A stretch of 64,000 bases of DNA from Phymatolithon calcareum. Its lineage: Eukaryota; Rhodophyta; Florideophyceae; Hapalidiales. Where the stretch lies: contig OZ345366.1 of assembly GCA_977006965.1 (NCBI GenBank), forward strand, positions 1,922,001 through 1,986,000. Reading direction: 5' to 3'. Under the pieces are notes generated by a model, which was not told the DNA's origin, made no database searches, and was given only the letters and a program-made list of their open reading frames with translations. Below, in pieces: positions 10,591 through 22,108 of this stretch; the first letter of the stretch is position 1; every line of letters begins with the position of its first letter. Position numbers and translations under genes: made by a program.

Positions 10591-12078
10591 TATCTAAGCA
10601 AACAAGTTTGGATCCCGGATGAATCAATCGAACTCCAGCTTAAGGCCCTGAGTGTAGCACATTGCGGTGCAGGTGGACACATAGGATTCGAATCAACAAG
10701 CAGCGCTTTGAAAGAGAAGTTTTTGTGGGGCTCAATTGTTAACGATTGCAAGGAGTTTGTGATAAAGTGCATTCACTGCATCATATAGAAAAGCGGTACC
10801 AGCATCCCACGCCCACTGTCATCGGTATTACATGGAAATGCGCCCAACGAAGTAATCCATTTCGATTTTTTGTATATGGGTCCAAGTACTACCGGGCACA
10901 AATATATTTTCGTCATCAAGGACGATTTGTCGTCTTATGTATGGCTTTGTCCATCCGTCGCTGCAAATGCGGACACAGCAGCTGAAGAACTGGCACGCTG
11001 AATGCGCACATTCACTGTTATGAAAACTGGGTATCGGATCAAGGATCGCATTTCAAGAACGTTTTGATGGAAAATCTCGCTGCTATCCACAAAATCAGAC
11101 ACTCATTCACGGTAGCATACTCCCCGTGGGTAAACGGAACCGTTGAGAGAGTAATGCGAACTGTGCTTGCAGCTTGCAACGCTCTTTTGTACGAATTGAA
11201 ACTCGCGCCCCAGGATTGGACTGCGGTGCCAGGCATGTTGATGACCGTTATCAACGAATATCCCCTCAAGAGGCTGGGTTCCAACACGATGGAACATACA
11301 GAAGTCCGCTTCAAGTCATGACTAGTATCAAGCCAATGCGTACACAACCAGTCATTGGCTGCGAGGCACATAATGGGAAGATGAGAAGCATTGAAAAGGC
11401 AAGGGCTAGGCAATTACTCGAGATTAACACACTTCAGTCTTCAATGGAGAACATGCACAAAGATGTCGCGGAAAAGGTCAGCAAGAATCGGTTGAAGCAA
11501 ATCAAGCAACACAACAAAAACAATAACATAGTAAGTCACCAATTTCAATTAGGTGATTTTGTGGTTGTACGTGTTCCGGACGGCAAGAAGAAGAAGCACA
11601 AACTGCAGTTCAAATGAATCGGTCCTAAGCGAGCGACTGCAATTGTCAGCGAAATGGTCTACGATGTAACAAGCATAGTGGATGGCAAAACGGATCGGGT
11701 CCATACCAGCAGAATGCAATTGTACCGTGCTTATGTTGACGGAAAAAGGCAAGCAATTAGTTGACGAAACAAGCAGAACACTCTGAGACTAAGTTCGAGA
11801 TGATCGAAAAACTCGTGGATATAGGAGAAGCAGCAGTTGGAATCTTCGTACAAGTTCAGTGCTCAGGTTTGGCGTACAGAAGTGATTGGACGTGGCAGAA
11901 AATAGAAGAACTTCATGAAGATGTTCCCGAAGAGCTTGCAGCATTTTTGTCCAACACACGCAAGAAAAAGCTGGCGAAGAAGGCCAAGCACACATTGCGA
12001 ATCAATGATTCATACACGTTTCGAGTGCACTGGAGGCGCAACCGGTGCCTGGTGATAGTGTTCGACGGTTATTCATGA
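10591..12078 (+). pseudogene. Gypsy integrase and chromodomain-like tail
   Basis: The HHCC zinc region is at about 10640-10790 (AHCGAGGHIGFES, then CKEFVIKCIHC). The DDE core follows in several frames: HFDFLYMGPSTTG (first Asp), WVSDQGSHFKN (second Asp) and SPWVNGTVERVMRT (Glu). At 11540-11640 is the GPY-like motif, reading LQFK-stop-IGPKR where a Trp codon has become TGA at 11615-11617. The C-terminal part, 11850-11960, reads SDWTWQKIEELHEDVPEEL, resembling the chromodomain end (DxTWEPxExLxxDVP) that chromoviruses use to target chromatin. At least four frame breaks are present. Confidence 0.75.
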
Positions 12079-13430
12079 ACAATCTCGCAGTATGATATAA
12101 TGCTGCATTGGGTGCAGCTTCAAAGCGTGGTTAAGCGGTACCTGTTTTTGAATCAAAGTGGGTACAAGCAGGCTATCAACGGTTATGATGTTGAGCGCCA
12201 CCTTGTGTGATACCGCGGCGGTAAATATTCATCTCATCAGAAAAGCTACAATTGTAGGTATCTGTCAAACTATCGTTCGGGACGTATCGCAGATGCTATT
12301 ACCTGGAAAACAGAAGGGAACTAAACGAGAGAAAATTTCCGGAACGACATTGTGCTGGAAGTACCTAGGAAGCTATGGCATGGGAGTTGTAGAGATGGCT
12401 GCATCAAGGAGAATTCGAATTCATTTAATTGTAATTATCGCTATCAGAATCCACAGAATATTAGCTGGATTTTCATTCAAATGAGGTCGTATTAAAGAGA
12501 CAGAGCTCGCAGTAGAACCGTTGAAAGTATCACACACACAGATAATTTACGTGGATATTACCGGGACTAATACATTTGGTTCTTGAAGGGGCACCCGAGA
12601 ATCTGCAATCAAAAACAAATTGAAACACAATTGAAATTAGGTTTGATATTGCACCTAGAGAATAGAAGTGATGGGTACAGAGGCTTAAATATGATGGTTG
12701 GCGGTGGAATGACTCTTGCAATGTGATATCGCTGAAGATGCCGGTAGCTGCCAAAACTTGTACAAGTAAATAGAATAACGTAGTCAATTTCAACTCAGCA
12801 AAACTCGGTCAATGTGGCTGGCCTGCGTACGATGTATCGGAAATGGACAGAGATGCGTACGATCAAGAAATAATTAAGGCGCAAATGAGAAACGTTTTGA
12901 GTTAGACTCGTGGTCAGAGGATAGAGAGCGCAAGATACGAGAAGTAAAATTACACATATTCCAAATGCGAGAGCAGTATTGTTCCTTAGTCCGGCGTTCA
13001 TCACCAAGAGTAATGATTGTAAGCCCACAAATCTAACGAGAGATTCGTTGGACATGTCAAGACCTTACGCAGGCGATGGTTGAGCAGCACATACTTGAGC
13101 TGTTAAGTAGCTGCAATCTAAGAAAAGAAACCAAATTTCTGCACTGCAGGGCGCCGGCCACGCACGTCGCCGCTTTGAGCGATTTAGGGCTACCAAGTGT
13201 GATTCATAAACAGTACTTACGCCGTGGCGCCTGCAGGCAATGTTTATGAATCATTCATGGCGCAATTCGTGGCACTTTGCCCGGCCGCGCCTACTCTATT
13301 GGCAGAAAGTATTACTCAGGGAATACTTTCAGCCAATAGAGTTAGTATGTGTGTCTCGTAGAGTTCAGTGATCTTTTATAGTTTGGAACGAGCTGCTTGG
13401 AGCTGATCCGTTGTATGACCCGACCGCCTT
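12079..13430. other. Non-coding stretch with two adjacent hairpins
   Basis: No supported gene. A perfect 11-bp inverted repeat (gattcataaac at 13201-13211, gtttatgaatc at 13242-13252) is followed by a strong hairpin at 13294-13341. The second has 20-nt arms differing at one position, an 8-nt loop, and the arm starting ctctattggc. The surrounding segment 13148-13290 is GC-rich. The two hairpins could be transposon subterminal structures, but no ends were delimited. Confidence 0.5.
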
Positions 13431-13954
13431 ATGGGCTTGCTGACACTAGAACATCACGTTTTGAATACTTATGAGGCACTGCAGGCAAGTTGCGGTCTGG
13501 ACAGCCTTAATCCACTCAAAAGATGGGCGATTTACCGCGCGAAATCCGATCCCAGCTATCGACCGGAAGCCGCGCAATTGGCGGAAGAAGTATCGCGCCG
13601 GCCATTAATCACCGGGAAGAAGAAATCCCTAGCCACATTGATGCCGGTCCAGGATCAACGGAAATGAATGCTCCCGAGCGACGTCGGCAAGGTCAAAGGC
13701 TCGTCGCGATGGGAGACGTGACATCTGATTTTACTGCTTTTATCGGCCAGCTCTTTGAGGCTCAGAATTTGCGCATCACCCAGATGGAAGCCAAACTGTT
13801 GGGGCGAATGAATTCTCTCGAGACGGACTTCGATGAGAAACTACAGTCCGGCGCTGGGCAGATTATGCGCGGGAAAGGAGGAGAGGGAAGTCGATTCTCA
13901 AGTCGGAAAATATCAAAGAGGATTCCAGCGCATGCGGTGCATCTTGAGGACTGA
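13431..13954 (+). CDS. Two overlapping short ORFs of unknown function, one with a coiled-coil stretch
   Basis: Two frames overlap here: 13431-13667 (78 codons) and 13523-13954 (143 codons). The second contains FIGQLFEAQNLRITQMEAKL and an acidic/heptad-like stretch at about residues 70-110, which predicts a coiled coil. They may be the broken N-terminal part of the larger ORF at 14081, since the same strand stays open. I do not recognise either. Probability of being real protein is modest. Confidence 0.25.
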
Positions 13955-14080
13955 CTCAAGGAAGACAAAAACCATGTTTTTATTCCGTTAGCGACATGGA
14001 CGATGATTGTTGCTTCCGTAAGTTTTGCACAAAAGACTGAGAAGGCGAAAGACTGGATGGACAAAGATATGCATTAGGGC

Positions 14081-15451
14081 ATGTTCGGTGATCTAGATTT
14101 CATTGGTTCCCAATCTGGATTGAGCGCGTTGCTCTTCTCCGTCAATGGTCAGAAGCGTGAGACGAAGGAGAAATTTCGTAGACCGGAAGGAAGGCTTTGG
14201 AGCTACATTGTACGAAATGCTGTAGCTAGCCTCTTTAACTACTCCGCATCGCATCTGTTTGTCACCATCTCTCCTCGGACAAATGCAAGCGTGTGCAAAC
14301 AGCCTGGAAGAACGGGACTTAAGGCACCTAACTGGCTCCTAGAGCTGTATCCGCGTGACAAAGGCATGGTATTGGTGGACCAAGTGATCGCGAGGGTTGA
14401 GAAAACCGAAGAACAGGTGTGGTCTTCGCGTGCTACAAACTCAGGTAGTGCCCCGGCCTCGAAAAAACGAAAGCTGAATTCAGACGATTGCAGTGCTATT
14501 CACGCCATGAAGCACACACGAAGGATCATGGTGGACAAACTAAATTACGGTCGCTGTAATGGGCGCGAGTATCTGTACCATAATTTGCTCTTTGTTGTCG
14601 ACAGGATTTGTCATGATTACGATTCGGTTAGTGAGGCAAGAGCAGATGGATGTGCAGTTGACTTCGTGCAGTTTGGATTCGACTCAAGTGGGCGTCAGCA
14701 AGAAAATTCTCGAGATATATGGGCAGTCCATGATGCGAACACAGACACTCTGAAAAAAGCACGACTGCATTCCAGGCTTCCGGAGTACACTGAAAGAGAC
14801 GAAGAGAACATTTCTGCCGTGAAAACGCTTATCACAGATCATCCGTGGCTCTCCGTGAAGCTGATGAAGGTGCGCCGTCCGCGAAGCGCACGTGCGTTGG
14901 CAAGAAGAGGGGATGCGCTGCCAGAGTTGTTCTTCACCATGGAGGAATGGTTGCCTTTGCATTGTCTTGCGCTTCGTTTCTATATGGAGATATTCAAGAA
15001 AGAGAACCCGAAGTTTCTTCTCTCCTGCTCTCAATTTTCTATCAAAGCCGTGCATGTCTTCGCGATTGCTTTGCGAGGGGCACTAAGAGAGGTTATGGGG
15101 CTGGAAGTTTCAGACGTGGAACTGGAGGCATTGGGAAACGTTGACGTTTTTGCCGAAGAGCATGATGGCGAAGATGATTACGGACATAATGAAGGCAATG
15201 AAGATAATCGCGCGGAGCGGGAAGGTAATGAATGTCTTTCCATAATTAGGAAAATTTCGAAGCGTGGTGGGGATCAAACCGGCTACGAGAAGTTGAAAGA
15301 TTCTCTTTTTATAATGCCATGGGCAAGATACGTTGAAGCGCAGAGGGAGCGAGATGAAGCTGAACGCAGGCGAAACGAAAGCTCTATATCCGAAAGCGTC
15401 GCAGTACCCGCAGCTGACGATACTGAAGGATTCGACCCAGCCGCGCTGTGA
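14081..15451 (+). CDS. Unrecognised 456-codon ORF
   Basis: An ATG at 14081 opens 456 codons to a TGA at 15449. I recognise no family. Visible features are a Ser/Lys-rich basic stretch near residues 125-140 (ASKKRKLNSDD, possibly nuclear-targeting), a central region with several His and Trp (AVHDANTDTLKKARLHSRLP, PELFFTMEEWLPLHCLALRF), an acidic run at about residues 355-380 (EEHDGEDDYGHNEGNEDN) and a charged Arg/Glu-rich C-terminus (EAQRERDEAERRRNESS). Length and lack of stops in a decayed neighbourhood suggest a gene, perhaps the second gene of the DNA transposon at 17.5-20.6 kb. That link is only proximity. Confidence 0.45.
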   Translation: MFGDLDFIGSQSGLSALLFSVNGQKRETKEKFRRPEGRLWSYIVRNAVASLFNYSASHLFVTISPRTNASVCKQPGRTGLKAPNWLLELYPRDKGMVLVDQVIARVEKTEEQVWSSRATNSGSAPASKKRKLNSDDCSAIHAMKHTRRIMVDKLNYGRCNGREYLYHNLLFVVDRICHDYDSVSEARADGCAVDFVQFGFDSSGRQQENSRDIWAVHDANTDTLKKARLHSRLPEYTERDEENISAVKTLITDHPWLSVKLMKVRRPRSARALARRGDALPELFFTMEEWLPLHCLALRFYMEIFKKENPKFLLSCSQFSIKAVHVFAIALRGALREVMGLEVSDVELEALGNVDVFAEEHDGEDDYGHNEGNEDNRAEREGNECLSIIRKISKRGGDQTGYEKLKDSLFIMPWARYVEAQRERDEAERRRNESSISESVAVPAADDTEGFDPAAL

Positions 15452-17464
15452 GAATCCCTATTTGGGAGCTCATTTTTGTTGGTCTTTTCTGTCTCGCGGA
15501 ACTAGGTTTTTATTGAATGAAAAAGAGAAATATTGTTGTAATCTTGTGTGTTCAGTTGACGGACGTAGATAAGACTGGAGGGGAGACTACTACCTGGCAT
15601 AAGTACATATCTGTGGATCCTTCCAATGGGGTTCTGAACACTTGCTGTGCTGAGTTGACCAGTACGTGAGTTCTTAATATGACAGCCGGAAAGAAAGACC
15701 TCAATGTTCCAGGAAGTACTTCGGGGTCAAGTTCACCTGGACTGCAGCCCTCGCTACGCCTTTCCCAAACAAGGGAAAATGAACTTGTGTGCGGCGTTTT
15801 GTTTAAAGCAGAAGTACGCGAACGTACAGCATCTTCAGCGAACGGGGAAGCAGAATTTGAACTTAGGACGATTCTTGAAAAGAAAGAACATGGTTCGGAA
15901 CAGTAGACCAATCCCTCCTCCCAGGGGTCTTCACTCCATGACATGTTCTCCTGAAAAAGAGTTGGAATTCGGAAAGGACAGGACGGAGAAGTGATTCCAG
16001 CCCCGACTATCAAAGCTCTGTCGTAATTCATTCCCTCATCTCCTTCATATGTCTCATCACGCTCCAGGCCATCCATCTCATCGGCTTGCATTTTCGGACG
16101 AATGCAGCTCACCCCCAATACCTGAATTGCCCGCAGAACGCGTGCTGATGTCTTTTTTCCCTGTATAGTCCTTCTTCGCGGTCAACAACGTTAATTACTA
16201 GCGCCTCACAGATGTCATAATAGGAATCAAACACGATCTCCATACGAAATATTCCGCGAACGTTCGGAAAAGCAGCATAGTACGAGGATAGAAGGATTTT
16301 GCATTGTAATTTTGAGTTGCGATCGCACGATGATGCAAGCAAATGAAACTCATGAAGTTTGAAGTCAGTTGTTTGGGATCAAAGCACCGTTTGCTTGAAG
16401 GAATGGGCTCGAGAACACCAGCGAGGAGCTCTCACAGCTTCTGATGAGCATGTATGTAGAGCCCTGACGGCAGCCAAGCGTGCGAAGTACAGACCACGGC
16501 GCAATACTTTGAAGTCGAATGTAGTTGAATACAGGACTGCTGACCGTTGAGATTCCGATTGATTTTTCATGGTTAGTTGCAAATCTTCGGAGAGGCTCGC
16601 CACCTGACGGTGCAGCGTTGCGTGGGAGCGTCGAAGCTCTTCCAGCTCAAATGCGAGGACGCTCTTGGGCAGGGTATCTGTCGCACTGTGCTGGGCAGAG
16701 ACTCTTTGTTGATGGGCGGGACGCGAAGTAAGACGCGACTGTACCAAGGAAACAAGGGGCGCCTCACAAGCATTTTCTGGCTCACCAGTCCTGAGCGACT
16801 GGAGGAGAGGGGCGGAAGATGCCATGATGGCCTTTTGGTGAAGGAGATATTTTTGGTTGTCGCCTGAAGTTACAGGCGGCGACAGGTGAGTTGCTTTCCA
16901 ACATGAATCAGTGCAGTCCGCCAAACTCAGTTGCGTGGTACTGTATGATTGACATCGCGAAGGATATCAAGCGTACGGTACATGAACCGCAAATGAGAAG
17001 TAAAGATAGCAAATTAAGTGAATTAATGATTCTACAAAAGAGCACGGAGCTCTGGCAATGTATGTCCAGTGTCAGAGATATTACCCTTGAAATACAGATA
17101 TTATTACAGTAGATGGTACTTTCTGTGGTATCATGACATGTAGGCTTCAGAGTCCTGTTTGATTTCTATTTTCAAGTGAACCGACTGAGATAATAGCTGT
17201 ACTATCACTATTGATACGTTCACACAAGTCATTTTTCAGTTTTACCATAATCAGTGAGGTAGCAAAAGCATTCCGGAAACGTACTGCAGACTTTGCTACG
17301 GCATTCCCCTGTGTATCTCACACATTGATTTCGAGGAAATGGGTACAAGCAGGATCAAGAAATGAAGAAGTCGAAAGCGCTTTCAATCTCTTCCGCTCTG
17401 TCCCAGGTCAATTCAGGCGCGACAGGGATCCTCATCCAGAGCATATCCTAAATTGAGCCGTGAG
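15452..17464. other. Stretch with one doubtful minus-strand ORF
   Basis: Between the 456-codon ORF and the Tnp2-like ORF there is no recognised gene. A minus-strand frame from an ATG at 16825 to 16379 (149 codons) contains VLAFELEELRRSHATLHRQV, a plausible short coiled coil, and is otherwise Ser/Arg/Ala-rich. It might be real or chance. At 17211-17456 the plus strand has an open frame (RKWVQAGSRNEEVESAFNLF) directly preceding the transposase ORF, possibly an upstream part of it. Confidence 0.35.
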
Positions 17465-19726
17465 ATGTCTTTATCTGCACCCACTAACCTTGGTCTTGCG
17501 ATATCAGAGTCCACACCTGCTGTACCAGAGGACTTCCCATCCCTACTCCATGATTCTTTTTATGACGACGACCGCCGTCAAGATGGCGAAGAGTTCGGCG
17601 TCGACGACAGACTTTCCGACCATGATTTAGAGCTGACTCCAATGGACGCTCCAATGATGCCTCCTACTAACGGAAGCAAGGAATCATCTTTAATCCCTCT
17701 CCTTTTGCCCAGCTGGCAAGTAATTTGGGGCATTCTCGTGATAGGTGGTACACTACGAACGACGAAAGAAATGTATCAATCAATGCGTGCAGTTTGTGAC
17801 ACATTTGCTCGGATTGGATTTGGTCACTGGCGAACATTTGTCAGTGACAATGGAAATGAGCATAATGCAACTAATCGATTTTCCTGCCTGCCACATTTTA
17901 GCACACTGCACCAAAAATTCAAGCCAATTTTACTTGATCATTTGGCGCCAAGAGGACTGAACCACCTCGAGAACGTAAACCGAAGAGCTGCGGGGGCCCG
18001 GTGCTCGTCGTACACTGAAGATGGAGACCCATTATGCCATATTCGAGTCGTCTTACCGAGCGAATATGCAAGCGCTGATATGGCGACGGCCACGGTCTTC
18101 GACGAAATGAAGTCTACAAGTTTGGCCGCATTGACAGCCGGAAACGGCATTGCAGCGGCTGGAGCGACACCAATGGTCATGTCCGCGGAATGCGTAGATG
18201 TTTGGCCTCTCGTGGCTTCCAGAACGTGTTTTTACGGACCGCCAACTAGTGCAAGCGTGGATGTGGATTCTGACATCGGATCTAGCTCTGCATTCTGCGA
18301 AGAGGGTGATGCGGTACGCATCAAAGTTCTTGGATCCCAATCCCTACGCCCGGATATCATGCGCGCTTTCAACTCTGCCGGGCAAGGAAATCTAATCGGC
18401 GTAGTTGTAAACGTTTGGGTGGAACACCATGAATCAAGGAGTCATATCACCGAGTTTCAGCCCGAGCTGTCCAACACCATGTCACTTCGAGACCGACAAC
18501 TCACTCAAATATTCAATTTCGTGAGCTATCGATCCCCATCAGATAGCGTTAACGTCCCGATACCCGATCTTCCTCTTCAGGGGGCCAAAGGGGGAGAGGA
18601 TCACCCACTTAACCTCGACCACCCAACTATCTCGGAACAATCCCCACTGATTACCGAAGCTCTACGATTGCGCCGTGCTGCAGTGAAAGAGAGAAAGAGG
18701 CAAATAGATTTGGCTTGGCGAAATTGGAAAAAACCACTTTTGAAACCGGGAGTTACGGTTGTTATGCTTCGCCCGAGCATTGTTCGACCAGAATCATCAC
18801 CTGAAGAAGTATGTAAAGACCGAATTTTCATTGTCCATCGATTTCGGGCGGAGATGGAGGAGCGTAGTCGTCATCTTATCTACGTACCCAGTGACACTGC
18901 GCTTCTACAGAGAGGAAACGATGTTGAAGAAAACGCGTATGAATCGAACTGCTCTATTCTGGAAGTAACAGGAACAGAGAGGTTCCGCTATGTGTCGCGG
19001 GTTTATCTCGCGCAAAAACACCCCGGAAAGCGTGGATTGGAGAAGTTTTCTCCGATTAGCAGCATTGGTATCCTACCTAGTGGCGAGAGCAACTTCATTT
19101 ACAGATTCATCCTTTTTTGGGACGGCTTTGAGATGAACTCCGGCAGCTGTGCTTCAGGAGACGGATTTTATCTACACTGCCTTAATCTTCCTGTACAAGC
19201 CCGTGCCTCATCGCGTGCGGTCCGTGTTATTTCTCTGACACCTCCGGGTATCAACGTGGGTGCCGTTTTCAAGCGCATCCAAGAGGATTTAATCATTGGT
19301 ATGACCGATGCTTTTCTAGACTACGATGCAGACGGGACTCAGCGCCGCATCTTCTTAGACCTTGTCGGGGTAATAGGTGACATGCCAGCTTTGAATTATG
19401 AGCTACACACGCTGGGACATACCGCCAATTCATTTTGTCATCTTTGCAGAGTTACCAGAAACTCGTCCACCTTGATCGGAAGCCGCTACCTGCGCGAAGG
19501 CCTCCACGGATCTGTTCCCGGCTATTCCCGCGGATTTTACCAGCACTGTGCTATTCGTGACTCAAGGGCTCGAAATGAGACCTGCAACCAGCTTGGCATG
19601 AAACCAACTACATACGATCGTTCTCTACCTCTCCATGACTTGCGAAGGGCCTTGATGGCTGCCAGAACACGTACGCCGACTGTTTCTAACGGTGATCCGA
19701 TTGTCCCTGGCTTGCTCGATCCCTAA
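17465..19726 (+). pseudogene. Tnp2 (CACTA/Plavaka)-like transposase, main ORF
   Basis: The first ATG is at 17465 (the frame also extends to a TTG at 17453), giving 753 codons. The N-terminal ~250 residues are not recognisable. The C-terminal third carries the RNase H-like layout of Tnp2-type transposases. YRFILFWDGFEMNSG (candidate first catalytic Asp) is followed by a small-residue block (GFYLHCLNLP), then LVGVIGDMPALNYELHTLGH (candidate second Asp) and a Cys/His pair HTANSFCHLCRV. Related sequence continues after the stop at 19726, so the protein is truncated by a stop or frameshift. No CACTA ends were found. The family call is by motif order only; a KDZ-type transposase is an alternative. 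Confidence 0.5.
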
Positions 19727-20583
19727 CGCGGTTGTTTTATTGCTCCAGATCACCTACTGACTGGGCATAGACGCGATTGCATAAATCTCACTTTTAAGCT
19801 TTTGCCATCATCCCGCTATCGTCACATTTGTGAAGCGTTTACGCTGAAGTTCCTCTCAGATTCCAAGCTTCCCACCCAAAACAGACTTCTAGAGCACGAC
19901 AAAAAGCGTTTATTTTCCATGTCCATGTCTGACATTTATGCGCTGTCGGTCGTGGCTGAGCTAGGCTTCGTGCAAGGCATACAATATGTGTCCAAGCACT
20001 CTGATCAGCCGTGTCCAGTATCTTCTAAATGCCAAGAAGCCGTTCAGATTGTAGGATCATGCGCACGTCTTATTGCCAATTTGTGGTTTCTGCCAGATGA
20101 GGAGCGTGACGGTACCAGTGAAGTGGAATTTTTCGATTTTAATGCTGGTGTATCTCATTACGCCATATACAGCATCAAGCTGATGCTCATTTACGTCTCA
20201 TACGCAATATATGCTTCATGTGTGACGAAGATGTGAGCGCTCTGGAGGACAACCGGTGCAGAAGGGCTACGAAAGCTCGACTGACAAAAGAAATGAATCT
20301 TTGCCTTTTGTCAATCAAAACAATTGACAAACCCAACATACATCGCCTCCGTGAGATTTTGCAGACTACGATGCCCATGGTTGGCCATGTTTCTCGCATT
20401 GGCGAGCTGGTACTTGAAAAGGCGCATCAGAGTTTAAAGCGCGATATTAAGCAGTCCAATAACAAAAACCCGCACATTCAATCTATGCAAAACATTTCAG
20501 TCAACGACGGGCAAGGAAGATTGACTTTGCTGGTTCCTGCTTCCATGGAAGGTGATTCACGCGCGATTAGAGGATGCTTTTGA
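19727..20583 (+). pseudogene. C-terminal continuation of the Tnp2-like transposase
   Basis: The frame at 19802-20236 (FLSDSKLPTQNRLLEHDKKR) continues from the previous ORF after a stop at 19726. A second frame, 20218-20583, reads KTIDKPNIHRLREILQTTMP and GHVSRIGELVLEKAHQSLKR. This has the KPxxHxLxH...xExxHQxxK pattern typical of the C-terminal domain of Tnp2-like transposases, where the last catalytic acid lies. At least two frame breaks separate the parts, so no functional transposase can be made. Confidence 0.45.
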
Positions 20584-22108
20584 CTTCTGGCGGGCAGAGA
20601 GGCCATTCCATCACTTCCACTAGAGATGTCCTCAGCGCAAGAACAGCTCGTTTTGAACGCGCTAGGACCGGCATCATGTGTGCCATTTCAACTACGACAA
20701 CAGGGAATGACCGTTCTTTCTACGCGCATCCATGCCTCAGGTGGAATGCGATGGCATCTAAATGGGGACTTGCAGCTGTTTTCCAGTTCTGTAATTTCGA
20801 ATGATCTTCTATCGAGGAGTGCTTCATCTCATTTTCGAGAAGCTATCAGCGCACGTACTAACTATTCTACTGTAACTGTGTCTAGCTCTATCTCTTCTCA
20901 AACGGCTTCTGGTTTGCCGGGCTTTTCATTTCAGCGAGGTAACGTTCTACAAATAGTTTGCGTTACACCCGAGGATCTCTCTATTCACGTTCCTTTCGTG
21001 GTGAAGCAGAGTGTTCTTGGACATCGGGGGAGAAATTCCATATCTTGAAGCCCGTCGTTCTGGGTTGCAGTCACATTCTTTGAAACTGAACGTAATTTGG
21101 GAAGCCATATATACTTTGCGGCTGTTCTACCTGTCGTACGGCGCCCTGAAGAGCCCGCACAATATGTTGGTTTTAATCAAAATGAATATGGAAATACTTA
21201 CCACAGGATACCATCCCGGGGTATTGGCCAAGAGCCCTTCTCCTTGTGAGGATGGGACCAGATATCAGACGTGTATCTACAATCCATGACTGTGCTTCGT
21301 CATCATGCAAGCTAGAGTCTCTCAGCGGGGACTCAGTCAAGTTAGTTCACGGTGAGGAGAACAGTATGCTTGCCGGATCTATATTCTACATTCGCTCACG
21401 AAAAGAAGGCTACCCTCCCCGGTGCGGATAGCACTTGTTCGCCCGCTGCTACAACCTTAAAACGTATAAAGTATACTGAGCGGGAGGGTTTGGAGCTAAT
21501 TATTAGATTTTGGGCCGCAGACCACAGCAGGTTGGAGAATAAAATTAATGATCACGTAATTGACGTAATTTGCGTTCTAAAGTATTTTTCTAGTTTCATA
21601 GCTCTGGTGTTAGACATAGTCGATGATCCTCGGACAGCACTGCAAATGAGGTCGGTAATTAGACGAACATCGCGATATTTTCACCAGTGTCGAAAGATTT
21701 TGTCCTCACGGATGATACAGTCCCCTAAAATACCGTATCACCATGATACTGGAACCTCGAATTAGACATCATGATGTCATGAACGCATTCAGAAAGCAAG
21801 ATTTCTGTCTTAGGAATTTTTCTATCACGACGATAGTATGTTTCATATCTTAGCCTTTGCTACATCTGATCTATCGAGAATATTGGACTTGCTTATAAAA
21901 TATGGTTTTGTCAATGGTAGGAATATTCTATCATGAAAGATATTACCAGGGAGAGGAAATTCTAAGTGTGATTCAATTATTTCAGCTAAATTTCGACACA
22001 ATACACGTCCAAGGACCGCCGTAAGGAGGGCGCTTCTTACGGCGCTCCTTGAACCAACCCAAACCACTTCTTATCATCAATTGTTAACTTCCCTGAGAAC
22101 ATTCCGGA
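20584..22108. other. Low-information stretch; strong hairpin before the coiled-coil ORF
   Basis: An open frame at 20626-21048 (plus, 140 codons, Ser/Leu-rich, MSSAQEQLVLNALGPASCVP) may be a further piece of the neighbouring transposon but is not recognised. A hairpin at 22011-22050 has a 15-bp stem with one internal mismatch (core cgccgtaag / cttacggcg). It ends 58 bp before the ATG of the next ORF. Confidence 0.4.

Larger units (their letters stand above)
6703..12078 (+). mobile_element. Degenerate Ty3/Gypsy retrotransposon with C-terminal chromodomain-like region
   Basis: Coding pieces appear in Gypsy order (gag, protease, reverse transcriptase, RNase H, integrase, chromodomain-like tail), spread over several frames with stops. 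Integrase after RNase H is the order that separates Gypsy from Copia. A LINE fragment (9132-9750) is inserted in the polymerase region with a clear target duplication. The element is dead: gag contains a TAG at 7190-7192, the protease follows a TGA, and the integrase/chromodomain junction has a TGA at 11615-11617. A 5' LTR candidate is at 6523-6702. No 3' LTR was found. Confidence 0.85.

Noticed and set aside
11615-11617. TGA read as Trp, suggesting an altered genetic code
   Set aside because: Only decayed genes show TGA at Trp positions. The intact panB and QRVG genes use TGG for Trp and normal stops.
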